A stretch of DNA of 64,000 nt from positions 4,167,674 through 4,231,673 of the forward strand of contig NZ_CP015698.1 of NCBI RefSeq assembly GCF_002163715.1, in the 5' to 3' direction. Below are positions 8,551 through 17,553 of the stretch, one piece after another (positions within the stretch are counted from its first letter, which is position 1; each line of letters begins with the position of its first letter). The position numbers were made by a program, and so were the translations under genes. This DNA is from Curvibacter sp. AEP1-3. GTDB taxonomy: Bacteria; Pseudomonadota; Gammaproteobacteria; Burkholderiales; Burkholderiaceae_C. Under the pieces are notes generated by a model that was given only the letters and a program-made list of their open reading frames with translations, had not been told where the DNA came from and did not search any database.

Positions 8551-9744
8551 ATGAACCAATTTCACTTCAAGCCCCTGACCCTGAGTCTCCTGACCGCCAG
8601 TGTGCTGACCCTTGCCGGCCTCGGCCTGTTTGCCACCCGCACGCAGGCGGCCGATGCCCCCAAGGCCGCTGCTGCGCCCAAAGCCGCGCTGACCGTGTCC
8701 ACGGTGCAGGCCAAGAACAGCCAGCTGCCCGTCAAGCTGTCGGCCAATGGCGGTGTCGCCGCCTGGCAAGAAGCCAGTGTGGGCTCAGAGGCCAGCGGCC
8801 TGCGCGTGGCTGAGCTACACGCGGGTGTGGGCGACAGCGTGAAGCGCGGCCAGGTGCTGGCGACCTTTGCGTCTGAAAGCGTGCAAGCCGATGTGGCGCT
8901 GGCACGCGCCAGCCTCAACGAAGCGCAGGCCAATGCGGCGGAAGCGCTGGCCAACGGCGATCGCGCGCGTGCGGTACAGGGCACCGGCGCCATCAGCGCC
9001 CAGCAGATCAACCAGTACCTCACGCAAGAAGCCACCGCCAAAGCGCGCGTGGCGTCTGCCCAAGCTCAACTGGACGCCCAGTTGCTGCGCCTGAAGCAAA
9101 CCCAATTGCTCGCGCCCGACAGCGGCATCATCTCTGCCCGCAGCGCCAGTGTGGGGTCAGTGGTGGGGGCGGGCACCGAGATGTTCAAGCTCATTCGCCA
9201 AGGGCGGCTGGAGTGGCGGGGTGAAGTGACCTCGGCGGAGTTTGCCCGCATCAAACCCGGCATGACGGTGCTGGTCACCTCGCCCGGTGGCGTGCAGGCC
9301 AAGGGCAAGGTGCGCATGTTGGCGCCTACCGTGGATGCTGCTACCCGCAACGGCCTAGTGTATGTGGACTTGTTGGCTGCGTCGACGGCCGGCCAGTCGC
9401 TAGGTGGCGCATTCAAGCCCGGCATGTATGCCCGTGGTGAGTTTGAGTTGGGCAGCACCGGCGCATTGACGGTGCCACAAACCGCAGTCGTCGTTCGCGA
9501 CGGTTTCAGCTACGTGTACCGCGTGGGCACTGACAGCAAAGTCAGCCAACTTAAGGTGCAGACCGGCCGCGTGGTGGGAGAGCAAATCGAAATCCAAAGC
9601 GGTGTGAAGCCTGAAGACAAGCTGGTGGCGAGCGGCGGCAGTTTCCTGAGTGAAGGCGACACCGTGAAGGTGGTGGACGCTGCAGATTCCAAGCCAAAAG
9701 CGGCTGCAGCGCCCGTAGCACCTGCGCAAGCAGCTACGAAATAA
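8551..9744 (+). CDS. RND efflux periplasmic adaptor (membrane fusion protein)
   Basis: Adaptor of 397 aa with a cleavable signal (ends near TRTQAADA), a lipoyl/hairpin region (VGSEASGLRVAELHAGVGDSV, then ALARASLNEAQANAAE) and beta-barrel and membrane-proximal domains. It links the inner-membrane pump to the NodT-type channel. The last dozen residues (APVAPAQAATK) follow a low-complexity Ala/Lys tail and may derive from the dispersed repeat. Third gene of the tetR operon, 84 bases after the channel gene. Confidence 0.92.
   Translation: MNQFHFKPLTLSLLTASVLTLAGLGLFATRTQAADAPKAAAAPKAALTVSTVQAKNSQLPVKLSANGGVAAWQEASVGSEASGLRVAELHAGVGDSVKRGQVLATFASESVQADVALARASLNEAQANAAEALANGDRARAVQGTGAISAQQINQYLTQEATAKARVASAQAQLDAQLLRLKQTQLLAPDSGIISARSASVGSVVGAGTEMFKLIRQGRLEWRGEVTSAEFARIKPGMTVLVTSPGGVQAKGKVRMLAPTVDAATRNGLVYVDLLAASTAGQSLGGAFKPGMYARGEFELGSTGALTVPQTAVVVRDGFSYVYRVGTDSKVSQLKVQTGRVVGEQIEIQSGVKPEDKLVASGGSFLSEGDTVKVVDAADSKPKAAAAPVAPAQAATK
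9708..9743 (+). repeat. possible partial copy of the dispersed element at adaptor 3' end
   Basis: AGCGCCCGTAG followed by TGCGCAAGCAGCTACGAAAT resembles the core of the repeat and encodes the last residues of the adaptor. The left half is degenerate and the tail beyond AAAT is missing. Similarity to Ala-rich coding sequence could arise by chance. Confidence 0.4.
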
Positions 9745-9756
9745 GGAGCAAAGCAC

Positions 9757-9840
9757 ATGAGCCCCCACATTCACATGCGTTCATTGCCCCCCGAGGGAGC
9801 GTCTGCCTCCTTTGAGGCGGCTCGGCAGGAGGCAGCATGA
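9757..9840 (+). CDS. 27-codon leader ORF coupled to the RND pump gene
   Basis: ATG at 9757 follows an AAGGAG ribosome site. The frame encodes 27 residues (begins MSPHIHMRSLPPEG) and stops with TGA overlapping the pump ATG (ATGA at 9837-9840). It spans two competing hairpins that include the pump Shine-Dalgarno. I know of no named family. The good RBS, the overlap and its position argue for a translated leader; the DNA could equally be a dispersed GC-rich repeat that happens to be open. Confidence 0.5.
   Translation: MSPHIHMRSLPPEGASASFEAARQEAA
9803..9835 (+). promoter_or_regulatory. hairpin masking the Shine-Dalgarno of the RND pump
   Basis: CTGCCTCC (9803-9810) is exactly complementary to GGAGGCAG (9828-9835), which contains the pump ribosome-binding site. 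A competing hairpin GCCTC (9805-9809)/GAGGC (9814-9818) would free it. Translation of the leader ORF through this region should open the structure. The complementarity is direct observation; the switching role is inference. Confidence 0.5.
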
Positions 9841-12800
9841 ACGTCTCCTCGTGGTCGATCAAAAACCCCATTCCGGCGGTCATGCTCTTTGTGATGCTGA
9901 CCTTCGCGGGCATGCTGGCTTTCAACAGCATGAAGGTGCAGCAGTTCCCTGACCTGGAGCTGCCCAACATCACCATCTCGGCCAGCCTGCCCGGTGCAGC
10001 GCCGGCCCAGCTGGAAACCGAAGTGGCCCGCAAACTGGAGAACGCGATTGCGTCCATCCAGGGCCTGAAAAACATCTACACCAAGGTGCAGGACGGTGGC
10101 GTCACGATCACCGCCGAATTCCGCCTGGAGAAGCCCACTCAAGAGGCGCTGGACGAAGTGCGCAGCGCCGTGCAGGGCGTGCGCAGTGAGCTGCCCAGCG
10201 ATGTGCGCGATCCGGTGATCAACAAGGTGAACCTGTCGGGCGCGCCCATTCTGGCGCTCACCATCCGTTCGTCCAAGATGGATGACGAAGCGCTGAGCTG
10301 GTTTGTGGACAACACCGTTTCACGCCGCTTGCTGGGCGTGAAGGGTGTGGGCTCGGTAGTGCGCGTGGGTGGGGTGACCCGCGAGGTGGAGGTCGCCCTC
10401 GACCCCATGAAGCTTCAAGGCCTGGGCGCTACCGCTGCAGACATTTCGCGCCAACTCAAACAGGTGCAAACCGAGAGCGCAGGTGGCCGCGCCGACCTGG
10501 GTGGTAGCGAGCAGCCCATGCGCACACTGGCTACCGTCAAAACCGCCGAAGAACTGGCCAATCTGGAGTTGACACTCTCCAACGGACAGCGCGTGCGCCT
10601 CGACCAAGTAGCCACCGTCAAAGACACGATTGCTGAGCCCCGCGCGGCCGCGCTGCTTAACGGCGTGCCGGTGGTGGGCTTCGAGATCACTCGCAGCAAA
10701 GGTGCCAGCGAGGTGGAAGTCGGCGCCGCAGTAAACGCAGCCTTGGACGAACTCAAGGCCCAGCACCCCGACATCGAACTCACCCAGGCCTTCGACTTTG
10801 TGAAGCCCGTGGCCGAAGAGTTTGATGCCTCCATGACCATGCTTTACGAAGGCGCCTTGCTGGCGGTGATTGTGGTGTGGCTGTTTCTGCGCAACTGGCG
10901 TGCGACCTTTGTGTCTGCGGTTGCTCTGCCCTTGTCCGCGATTCCTGCCTTTATCGGCATGGCGTATCTGGGCTTCACCATCAATACTGTGACACTGTTG
11001 GCGCTCTCTTTGGTGATCGGCGTGCTGGTCGACGATGCGATTGTGGAGGTCGAGAACATAGAGCGCCACCTGAACATGGGCAAGACGCCTTACCAGGCGG
11101 CCATGGAAGCGGCCGACGAAATTGGCTTGGCGGTGGTTGCGACCACCTTCACCCTGATTGCGGTGTTTCTTCCCACCGCGTTCATGAGCGGCATTCCCGG
11201 CAAGTTCTTCAAGCAGTTCGGCTGGACGGCAGCACTCGCGGTGTTCGCCTCGCTGGTGGTGGCCCGGGTGCTCACGCCCATGATGGCCGCCTACATCATG
11301 AAGCGCAGCCCGCGCGAACACAAAGACCCGTTCTGGATGGGCGCTTACATGCGCGCAAGCCGTTGGGCGCTGAGCCACCGCTGGATCACCATGGGTGCCG
11401 CTGCGGCCTTCTTTGTGGGCTCCATCATGCTGATCCCCCTGTTGCCTACCGGCTTCATTCCGCCGGATGACAACTCACAGACGCAGGTGTACATCGAGTT
11501 GCCTCCCGGTTCCACCTTGAAGCAAACGCGCGATGCGGCAGAGCATGCCCGCCAGTTGCTGGGCAAGGTCGACCACATCCAGAGCATCTATACAACCATC
11601 GGTGGTGGTGCAGCAGGCTCCGACCCGTTCGCGCCTCCGGGTACCACCGAGGTCCGCAAGGCCACGCTCACGGTGTTGCTGACCGAGCGCGGCAAGCGCC
11701 CCCGCAAGCAAGGCATTGAAAACGCCATCCGCGCGGCCATGGCCGAAGTGCCCGGCATCCGTAGCAAGGTGGGCTTGGGCGGCAGTGGCGAGAAGTACCA
11801 ACTGGTGCTGACCGGCGAAGACCCTCTGGCCTTGGCCAGTGCTGCCGCTGCGGTGGAGCGCGACCTGCGCACCATTCCCGGTTTGGGCAGCATCACTTCC
11901 AGCGCGAGTTTGATCCGCTCTGAAATTGCAGTACGCCCCGACTTTGCGAAGGCCGCTGACTTGGGTGTCACCAGTGCCTCTATTGGCGAGACCCTGCGCA
12001 TTGCAACCGTTGGCGACTATGACACTTCGCTTGCGAAGCTCAACCTCAGCCAGCGGCAAGTGCCGATTGTGGTGAAGTTGGATGACTCCGCGCGCCAGGA
12101 CCTAGACTTGCTGGGCCGACTCGCGGTGCCCGGCGTCAAAGGCCCTGTCATGCTGAGTCAGGTGGCCACGCTTGAAGTGGCCGGTGGCCCGGCGGTGATC
12201 GACCGCCTGAACCGCTCACGCAACATCACCTTTGAAGTCGAGCTCTCCGGCGCGCCGTTGGGCGATGTGACAGAGGCCGTGCAAAAGCTGCCCTCGATCA
12301 CCAACCTGCCGCCCGGCGTGAAGCAGTTGGCGTTGGGTGACGCTGAAGTCATGGGCGAGCTGTTTGCCAGCTTCGGCCTGGCCATGCTGACCGGGGTGCT
12401 GTGCATCTACATCGTGCTGGTGCTGTTGTTCAAGGACTTCTTGCAGCCCTTCACCATTCTGGCGGCGCTGCCACTGTCCTTGGGGGGCGCGTTTGTGGGC
12501 TTGCTGGTGGTGAACCAGAGCTTCTCCATGCCGTCCCTCATTGGGCTCATCATGCTGATGGGCATTGCGACCAAGAACTCGATTCTGTTGGTGGAGTATG
12601 CGATCCTGGCGCGCCGGGGTAGCGATGGCAGTGATGGTCACACCGTGGCTGCTCCAATGAGCCGGTTTGACGCGCTCATTGACGCCTGCCACAAGCGTGC
12701 GCGGCCGATTGTGATGACCACTATCGCCATGGGCGCCGGCATGGTGCCACTGGCCGTGGGCTGGGGCGCTGCGGACAGCAGCTTCCGCAGTCCGATGGCG

Positions 12801-12959
12801 GTCGCGGTGATCGGTGGGCTGATCACCTCCACCGTGCTCAGCCTCTTGGTGATCCCATCGGTGTTCACGGTAGTGGACGATCTGGAGCATCTCTTGGGTC
12901 GCTTGAAGCGCTGGGTGTTGCGCGAGAAACCGGCTGCGGAGGTGAAGCCGGTACAATAG
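9837..12959 (+). CDS. RND efflux pump inner-membrane subunit
   Basis: Proton-driven transporter of 1040 aa, the normal length for the AcrB/MexB class. TM1 is at residues about 12-30. The TM4 proton-relay signature GVLVDDAIVEVENIERHL is present with both Asp residues. The protein has two repeats of six TM helices with large periplasmic loops. It forms a tripartite pump with the two preceding products under the TetR repressor. Whether it exports drugs, solvents or metabolites cannot be read from sequence. It has no heavy-metal-efflux (CzcA) signature. Confidence 0.95.
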   Translation: MNVSSWSIKNPIPAVMLFVMLTFAGMLAFNSMKVQQFPDLELPNITISASLPGAAPAQLETEVARKLENAIASIQGLKNIYTKVQDGGVTITAEFRLEKPTQEALDEVRSAVQGVRSELPSDVRDPVINKVNLSGAPILALTIRSSKMDDEALSWFVDNTVSRRLLGVKGVGSVVRVGGVTREVEVALDPMKLQGLGATAADISRQLKQVQTESAGGRADLGGSEQPMRTLATVKTAEELANLELTLSNGQRVRLDQVATVKDTIAEPRAAALLNGVPVVGFEITRSKGASEVEVGAAVNAALDELKAQHPDIELTQAFDFVKPVAEEFDASMTMLYEGALLAVIVVWLFLRNWRATFVSAVALPLSAIPAFIGMAYLGFTINTVTLLALSLVIGVLVDDAIVEVENIERHLNMGKTPYQAAMEAADEIGLAVVATTFTLIAVFLPTAFMSGIPGKFFKQFGWTAALAVFASLVVARVLTPMMAAYIMKRSPREHKDPFWMGAYMRASRWALSHRWITMGAAAAFFVGSIMLIPLLPTGFIPPDDNSQTQVYIELPPGSTLKQTRDAAEHARQLLGKVDHIQSIYTTIGGGAAGSDPFAPPGTTEVRKATLTVLLTERGKRPRKQGIENAIRAAMAEVPGIRSKVGLGGSGEKYQLVLTGEDPLALASAAAAVERDLRTIPGLGSITSSASLIRSEIAVRPDFAKAADLGVTSASIGETLRIATVGDYDTSLAKLNLSQRQVPIVVKLDDSARQDLDLLGRLAVPGVKGPVMLSQVATLEVAGGPAVIDRLNRSRNITFEVELSGAPLGDVTEAVQKLPSITNLPPGVKQLALGDAEVMGELFASFGLAMLTGVLCIYIVLVLLFKDFLQPFTILAALPLSLGGAFVGLLVVNQSFSMPSLIGLIMLMGIATKNSILLVEYAILARRGSDGSDGHTVAAPMSRFDALIDACHKRARPIVMTTIAMGAGMVPLAVGWGAADSSFRSPMAVAVIGGLITSTVLSLLVIPSVFTVVDDLEHLLGRLKRWVLREKPAAEVKPVQ

Positions 12960-12969
12960 GACTTCTGTC

Positions 12970-13106
12970 ATTGGGGAGTAGCCTCTCTTGCGTTGCAAGA
13001 GGCTTGCGTCAACACACTGGGTCCGCAGACCCTGGCGCCAGCAGTTCAGTCTTGGCAAGACCTTTGACCACCGCACATCCGCCTTGGCCGGTGATGTGCC
13101 GTGGTC
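12970..13106 (+). promoter_or_regulatory. yybP-ykoY (manganese) riboswitch with expression platform
   Basis: The family signature TTGGGGAGTAGCC (12971-12983) is followed by a GCCTC...GAGGC hairpin and then GTCAACACACT (13008-13018), matching the two conserved Mn2+-binding loops of yybP-ykoY RNAs. Downstream, a 14-bp stem with one mismatch (13066-13079 with 13093-13106) precedes ATTTGTCTT and could act as terminator or anti-RBS structure. It lies directly before a GDT1-family gene, a class of exporter this riboswitch is known to control. A TACAAT at 12952-12957 may be its -10 element, without a clear -35. Confidence 0.87.
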
Positions 13107-13139
13107 ATTTGTCTTCTACCGGCCTTGGAACTCGTGCTC

Positions 13140-13718
13140 ATGGAATCCCTTCTCGTCTCTACCGGTGTGGTCGCTCTGGCCGAAATCGGTGACAAAACCC
13201 AACTCCTTGCTTTCATCCTCGCGGCTCGCTTCAAAAAGCCATTGCCCATCGTGCTGGGCATTCTGGCCGCCACTATCGTCAACCATGGCCTGGCAGGCGC
13301 CCTCGGCGCATGGATTACCACAGCCATTAGCCCCGAAGTCTTGCGCTGGGTGCTTGGCGCGTCCTTCTTGGGTATGGCCATCTGGACGCTGATTCCCGAC
13401 AAAATTGAAGACGAAGAAACCCGGATTGCCGGCCGCTTCGGTGTCTTCGGTGCCACGCTAATCACCTTCTTCTTGGCCGAAATGGGCGACAAGACCCAAA
13501 TCGCCACGGTGGCCATGGCCGCCCATTACGCGACACCGGTGATGGTGGTCATAGGCACCACACTGGGCATGTTGATCGCCGACGTGCCAGCTGTGTTTGC
13601 TGGCGACAAGCTGGCTAACAAGATTCCGATGAAACTGGTGCACTCGATTGCGGCAGCCATTTTTGCCGTCTTGGGTATCGCCACCTTGCTGGGGGCAGGC
13701 TCAGGTTTCGGCCTTTAA
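13140..13718 (+). CDS. GDT1/TMEM165 family (UPF0016) membrane protein, probable Mn2+ exporter
   Basis: Membrane protein of 192 aa with the duplicated signature of the family: ALAEIGDKTQL in the first half and FLAEMGDKTQIATVAMAA in the second. I use the ATG at 13140, because an upstream GTG at 13101 would start inside the riboswitch stem. Bacterial members such as Vibrio MneA export manganese, and the preceding yybP-ykoY riboswitch supports that role here. It would be induced by high Mn2+. Confidence 0.9.
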   Translation: MESLLVSTGVVALAEIGDKTQLLAFILAARFKKPLPIVLGILAATIVNHGLAGALGAWITTAISPEVLRWVLGASFLGMAIWTLIPDKIEDEETRIAGRFGVFGATLITFFLAEMGDKTQIATVAMAAHYATPVMVVIGTTLGMLIADVPAVFAGDKLANKIPMKLVHSIAAAIFAVLGIATLLGAGSGFGL

Positions 13719-13740
13719 AGAAAGAGCGGAGTGGGGCGCT

Positions 13741-15924
13741 TCAGGCACCTTCCTCTTCCTGCCGGGGTTCGGGTGCGCTGCGCGGCAGTGTGATGGTGAC
13801 GGTGGTGCCCTGGCCCACCGTGGACTGCACTTCCAGGGTGCCGCCCAGGGTCGCTTTCACCAGGTTTTCGACGATGGACATGCCCAGACCGGTGCCGCCG
13901 CGCCCTATGCGTGTGCTGAAAAAGGGCTGAAACATTTTCTCCAAGGTGTCCGGAGCGATACCGCGGCCGTTGTCGGTGCAGACCAGTGTGACGTTGTTCT
14001 CATCGGCCGTGGCGCTGATGCGGACTTCGCCGTGCTCCATCCCCTCGAAGGCATGCAGGTAGGCGTTGTTGATGAGGTTGATGAGGACCTGGCCCAAAGG
14101 GCCGGGGTAGCTGTCCATGCGGATACCTTCAGGCGCCTCCAGCATTACCGTGTGACTCTGGCGTTTGAGACTGGGCGCCAAGGTATCCAGAATCTCGCGC
14201 AAGCCCTGTTGCAGGTCAAAAGTGCGGCGCTGCTCGCTGGCTTGGTCGGCCGCCACTTGACGGAAGTTCTTGAGCAGAGCAACAGCGCGTTCCAGGTTGC
14301 GCAGTAGCAACTCATTGCCGCTTTGCACTTGGCCTACAAACTGCGCCAATTCCGAGCGTTTCAAGGTGCCCGCCACCATTTGCTGCTCAAACTGGTTAGC
14401 CTGGGCGACCAGGGTGCTGGCTGTCATCATGCTGTTGCCCATGGGTGTCGCCATTTCGTGTGACACACTGGCAATCAGGGTACCCAGAGTGGCGCGGGCC
14501 TCACTGCGCGCCATGGCTTCCTGCATCTGGGCCTCGAGGCTGGCGTTGAGGGCATGAATGCGGATCTCCGCCTCCTTTTGCTGGGTGACCTCCAGATTGA
14601 TGCCGGCAAATTTGGTCGGGCGGCCATTCCCATCCCGCGCCACGATGTGAGCCAGAGACTGGACCCACATCCATTGGCCGTCTTTCTGGCGCATGCGGTA
14701 TTCGTACTCAAAGCGGTCGCCCTGCAGGTTCGTCAGGTCCGCGAAGGTGGCGCTGATGCGGGGGCGGTCCTCAGGATGCACCATTGCCAGCCAACTCGTG
14801 AGCACGTTGTCGCCCAGCTCCTCGCGGCTGTAGCCGCTGACCACGTGCCAGCGCTCGCTGACACTGAGGAAGCGGTTAAGCAAGTCGTATTCCCAGATGG
14901 CAACACCGGTGCTCTCCACCACCTCTTTCAGGCGGTATTGCTCTGCCAACAATTCATCTCGCAGGGCTTGCTCGTGCGCGATGGCGGTTTCGGACCGTCT
15001 GCGGTTGATCTGGCTGCGTGTCAGCAGGATGGTGAGCAGGGCAGTGACCAGCAAGCCCAATACCAATGCGAAGGTGGCCTGATGTACCCAGCCGGAATTC
15101 AGCAATTCGGGTTTGGGGTGCAGCAGCAGTTCCCAATTGCGGGAACCGAAGTTCAACTCCAGGGCGTAATCTGCGCTTTCCCGGTGGGCGCTGTCTTTGT
15201 CGTGCCCCGGCGTATGTGCCGCGGCTCCCATCGAGGTGAACAAGGGGGCATCACCCTCGGTCTCTCTGTCGCGGACGATCAACTCATTGCCTGCGGCCTC
15301 TGCCTGATAGGCCGCGTTCCGGGCCAGCGTACCGACATCCACCAGCGCATTGATGAAGCCGATATGGCGGCTGATACTGTCCGTGTCCGCACTGCGCTGG
15401 TACACCGGCACGGTGATGATCACGGCAGGCTTGGCGCCTTCTGCCAAAGGTGTGACGGCAGCAAATGCACCGGTGGCAATGGGTGTGCCTACGACCCGCG
15501 CGTCTTTCTGGGCCTCATCCAACAGGGGGCGGGCCAGGTGCGTCCACTCTTTCAGGTTCGTCGGGAAAACAAAGCCCTCCGAAGCTTCCATTTTTTGCCA
15601 CTCGAGGGCTGCTACGGTGGGGTGCGCCATCTTGAGGCGGTTGGCGTACAGGTCAAACTGGGCCCGGGTCATGGCGGGCTGCATTTCGGCCATGAGGGCC
15701 GCACCACGCACGGCTTCGATAGTGCTGGTAGCGTCGTGGTCCAGGGCGCCGAGTACGGTTTCGGCCAGTGCGCTGCGCTGCTCGTAGATCCGCAGTGCCT
15801 CGGCCTCTCGCAAGTTGCTGTAGACCGCAGCCGTACTCAGCAGTCCCGCCACCACCACGCCGAGCACCACCATCAGGTCGGCGGCCAGGCGCTTGGCGGG
15901 AAGGCTGAGGCTCGGCAAGATCAT
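13741..15924 (-). CDS. hybrid-sensor-type histidine kinase with CHASE and PAS domains
   Basis: Inner-membrane sensor kinase of about 727 aa. TM1 is at residues about 15-35, followed by a periplasmic CHASE-like domain (IEAVRGAALMAE, HPTVAALEWQK), TM2 at about 280-300 and a PAS/PAC domain (ESTGVAIWEYDLLNRFLSVSERW). The dimerisation helix has SVSHEMATPMGN (phospho-His) and the ATPase domain has NLINNAYLHAFEG, DNGRGI and GGTGLGMS. I choose MILPSLSLP as start, because a longer frame would run into the neighbouring sulfurtransferase gene. No response regulator is adjacent and no receiver domain is present; partner and signal are unknown. Confidence 0.9.
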   Translation of the reverse strand: MILPSLSLPAKRLAADLMVVLGVVVAGLLSTAAVYSNLREAEALRIYEQRSALAETVLGALDHDATSTIEAVRGAALMAEMQPAMTRAQFDLYANRLKMAHPTVAALEWQKMEASEGFVFPTNLKEWTHLARPLLDEAQKDARVVGTPIATGAFAAVTPLAEGAKPAVIITVPVYQRSADTDSISRHIGFINALVDVGTLARNAAYQAEAAGNELIVRDRETEGDAPLFTSMGAAAHTPGHDKDSAHRESADYALELNFGSRNWELLLHPKPELLNSGWVHQATFALVLGLLVTALLTILLTRSQINRRRSETAIAHEQALRDELLAEQYRLKEVVESTGVAIWEYDLLNRFLSVSERWHVVSGYSREELGDNVLTSWLAMVHPEDRPRISATFADLTNLQGDRFEYEYRMRQKDGQWMWVQSLAHIVARDGNGRPTKFAGINLEVTQQKEAEIRIHALNASLEAQMQEAMARSEARATLGTLIASVSHEMATPMGNSMMTASTLVAQANQFEQQMVAGTLKRSELAQFVGQVQSGNELLLRNLERAVALLKNFRQVAADQASEQRRTFDLQQGLREILDTLAPSLKRQSHTVMLEAPEGIRMDSYPGPLGQVLINLINNAYLHAFEGMEHGEVRISATADENNVTLVCTDNGRGIAPDTLEKMFQPFFSTRIGRGGTGLGMSIVENLVKATLGGTLEVQSTVGQGTTVTITLPRSAPEPRQEEEGA

Positions 15925-15947
15925 GAGGCCGCAGTGTAAGCGGGGTC

Positions 15948-16817
15948 TCAGCCTTGCGCTACCGGGAAGCCCGGCCGGTTGCACCACTCGCTCCAGCTGC
16001 CGGCAAACAAGGCGCTGCCTTGCAAACCGGCAATCTCCATGGCGAGGATATTGGGCACAGCACTTACGCCGCTGCCGCAGTGGTGCACCACGTGCTCCGC
16101 TTGCCGCTGCCCCAGCAGGGCCTCGAACTCGGCTCGCAGCACAGCGGCCGGCTTGAAGAAGCCATCGGCGCCTAAGTTGTTGCTGAAAACCCGGTTCAAG
16201 GCGCCGGGGATGTGGCCGGCCACCGGGTCAATCGGCTCGGTTTCGCCACGGAAGCGCGGGGCACCTCGCGCATCCAGCACATGCTGGGTAGGCTTGCCCA
16301 GGCGGGCCAGCACCTGGTCGCTGCTGCGCAAAGCCACCAGCGGGTCGGCCACCGTAAAGGTAGAGGGTGCGCGCGCAGGTTCATCACCGCGGCTGACCGC
16401 ACCATCCGCTGCCTGCCAGGCTTGGAAGCCGCCGTCCAGCACAGCCACGTTCGCATGGCCCAACCACTTGAGCATCCACCACAGGCGGCCGCAGTAATTG
16501 GCGCCTTGGCGGTCATACACCACCACCTGGTCGGTGTTTTTGACGCCCACGCCGCCCAGCCATTGGGCGAACGATTCGCGCGCAGGGAGCGGGTGGCGCC
16601 CGCCCGACTGTGCGCCGGTGACCGCCGGGTCGCCCTTGGCGCTGAGGTTGTTGTCCAGATGGGCGTAGAGGGCGCCGGCAATATGGCTCTCGGCATATTG
16701 GGCAGGGCCCTTTTCGGGTTGCATCAGGTCGCAGCTGCAGTCGAAAACGACGGCAGGCGTGGCGCTGGCTTGCAGGGATTGCAGCTGGGCGACGGAGATC
16801 AGGGTGGTATAGGTCAT
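15948..16817 (-). CDS. sulfurtransferase (rhodanese / 3-mercaptopyruvate type)
   Basis: Tandem rhodanese protein of 289 aa. The inactive N-terminal rhodanese domain contains GHANVAVLDGGFQAWQAA. The C-terminal catalytic domain contains HVLDARGAPRFRG and the active-site loop HHCGSGVSA, whose Cys takes up the persulfide sulfur. The CG-S-GV loop is nearer to mercaptopyruvate sulfurtransferase (SseA) than to thiosulfate rhodanese (CRKGVT). The start MTYTTLISVAQ was chosen over longer frames that read into the promoter spacer. Confidence 0.9.
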   Translation of the reverse strand: MTYTTLISVAQLQSLQASATPAVVFDCSCDLMQPEKGPAQYAESHIAGALYAHLDNNLSAKGDPAVTGAQSGGRHPLPARESFAQWLGGVGVKNTDQVVVYDRQGANYCGRLWWMLKWLGHANVAVLDGGFQAWQAADGAVSRGDEPARAPSTFTVADPLVALRSSDQVLARLGKPTQHVLDARGAPRFRGETEPIDPVAGHIPGALNRVFSNNLGADGFFKPAAVLRAEFEALLGQRQAEHVVHHCGSGVSAVPNILAMEIAGLQGSALFAGSWSEWCNRPGFPVAQG

Positions 16818-17053
16818 GGAGTTGGGAGGCGGCTGGTCTGACAAATGGGGGGCCAAATGGCCGACAAAAGGTCCGGGAGACTTTGAAAATCGCGATGAAC
16901 TTGAGTCTAGCCTCGCTTGGGACATCGTCCAATCCAGCCAATTTAAGCGAAACCGAAAACTTTTTTCTGCGCCTTGTCGATTGGAGGTTCATCCAAGCAT
17001 CACATGAATGAGCCAACGCAATAATGCTCGGGCTCTCACCTTGGAGATCACTC

Positions 17054-17494
17054 ATGTCTGAAGACAACGCGCAACGGGCCCTGCCCAAATGGTTCTGGCC
17101 CGTGGCCATTTTGGGGCTGGCATGGAATATTTTTGGAATCATCCAGTTTCTGCCCACCGTGCAAGGCTCAGTGGGCAGCCTGATGAGCAACGGAATGACC
17201 GAAGAACAGGCGGAGCTGTATGTCAGCTTGCCGTCGTGGATGACGGTCGCCTTTGCTACCGGAGTGTTCGGTGGCGCGCTGGGTTGCTTGTTGCTGCTAT
17301 TGCGTTCGCCATGGTCACGCCCTGTCTTTGCGGTTTCTCTGGTCGCATATTTGGTGCTCTATGTGGGTGACATCACGCAAGGTGTCTTCCAGGCTTTCGG
17401 AATGGGGCAGGTCGCCATTCTCACCACCGTAGTGCTCATTGCTGCAGGTTTGCTGTGGGTTTCCATGCGCCAAGTCCGGCGCGCCAGCTGGTAG
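17054..17494 (+). CDS. small four-helix membrane protein, unknown function
   Basis: Protein of 146 aa with four hydrophobic helices: WFWPVAILGLAWNIFGI, TVAFATGVFGGALGCLLLLL, FAVSLVAYLVLYVGD and VAILTTVVLIAAGLLWV. Start at ATG 17054 with TTGGAG 8 bases upstream. It lies just ahead of the YCII/ECF42 pair, with a 59-base gap, so it may be a separate unit. No recognised family. Confidence 0.75.
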   Translation: MSEDNAQRALPKWFWPVAILGLAWNIFGIIQFLPTVQGSVGSLMSNGMTEEQAELYVSLPSWMTVAFATGVFGGALGCLLLLLRSPWSRPVFAVSLVAYLVLYVGDITQGVFQAFGMGQVAILTTVVLIAAGLLWVSMRQVRRASW

Positions 17495-17553
17495 TCGGTT
17501 GGTTACTCGTTTCACCTTACTTATATTGAAGTCATTTTTTTCAGGAGAAAACC

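Noticed and set aside
14554..15939. A 461-codon open frame opposite the histidine kinase
   Set aside because: The kinase frame has all catalytic motifs; the antisense product is low-complexity Gln/His/Gly-rich without a recognisable fold.
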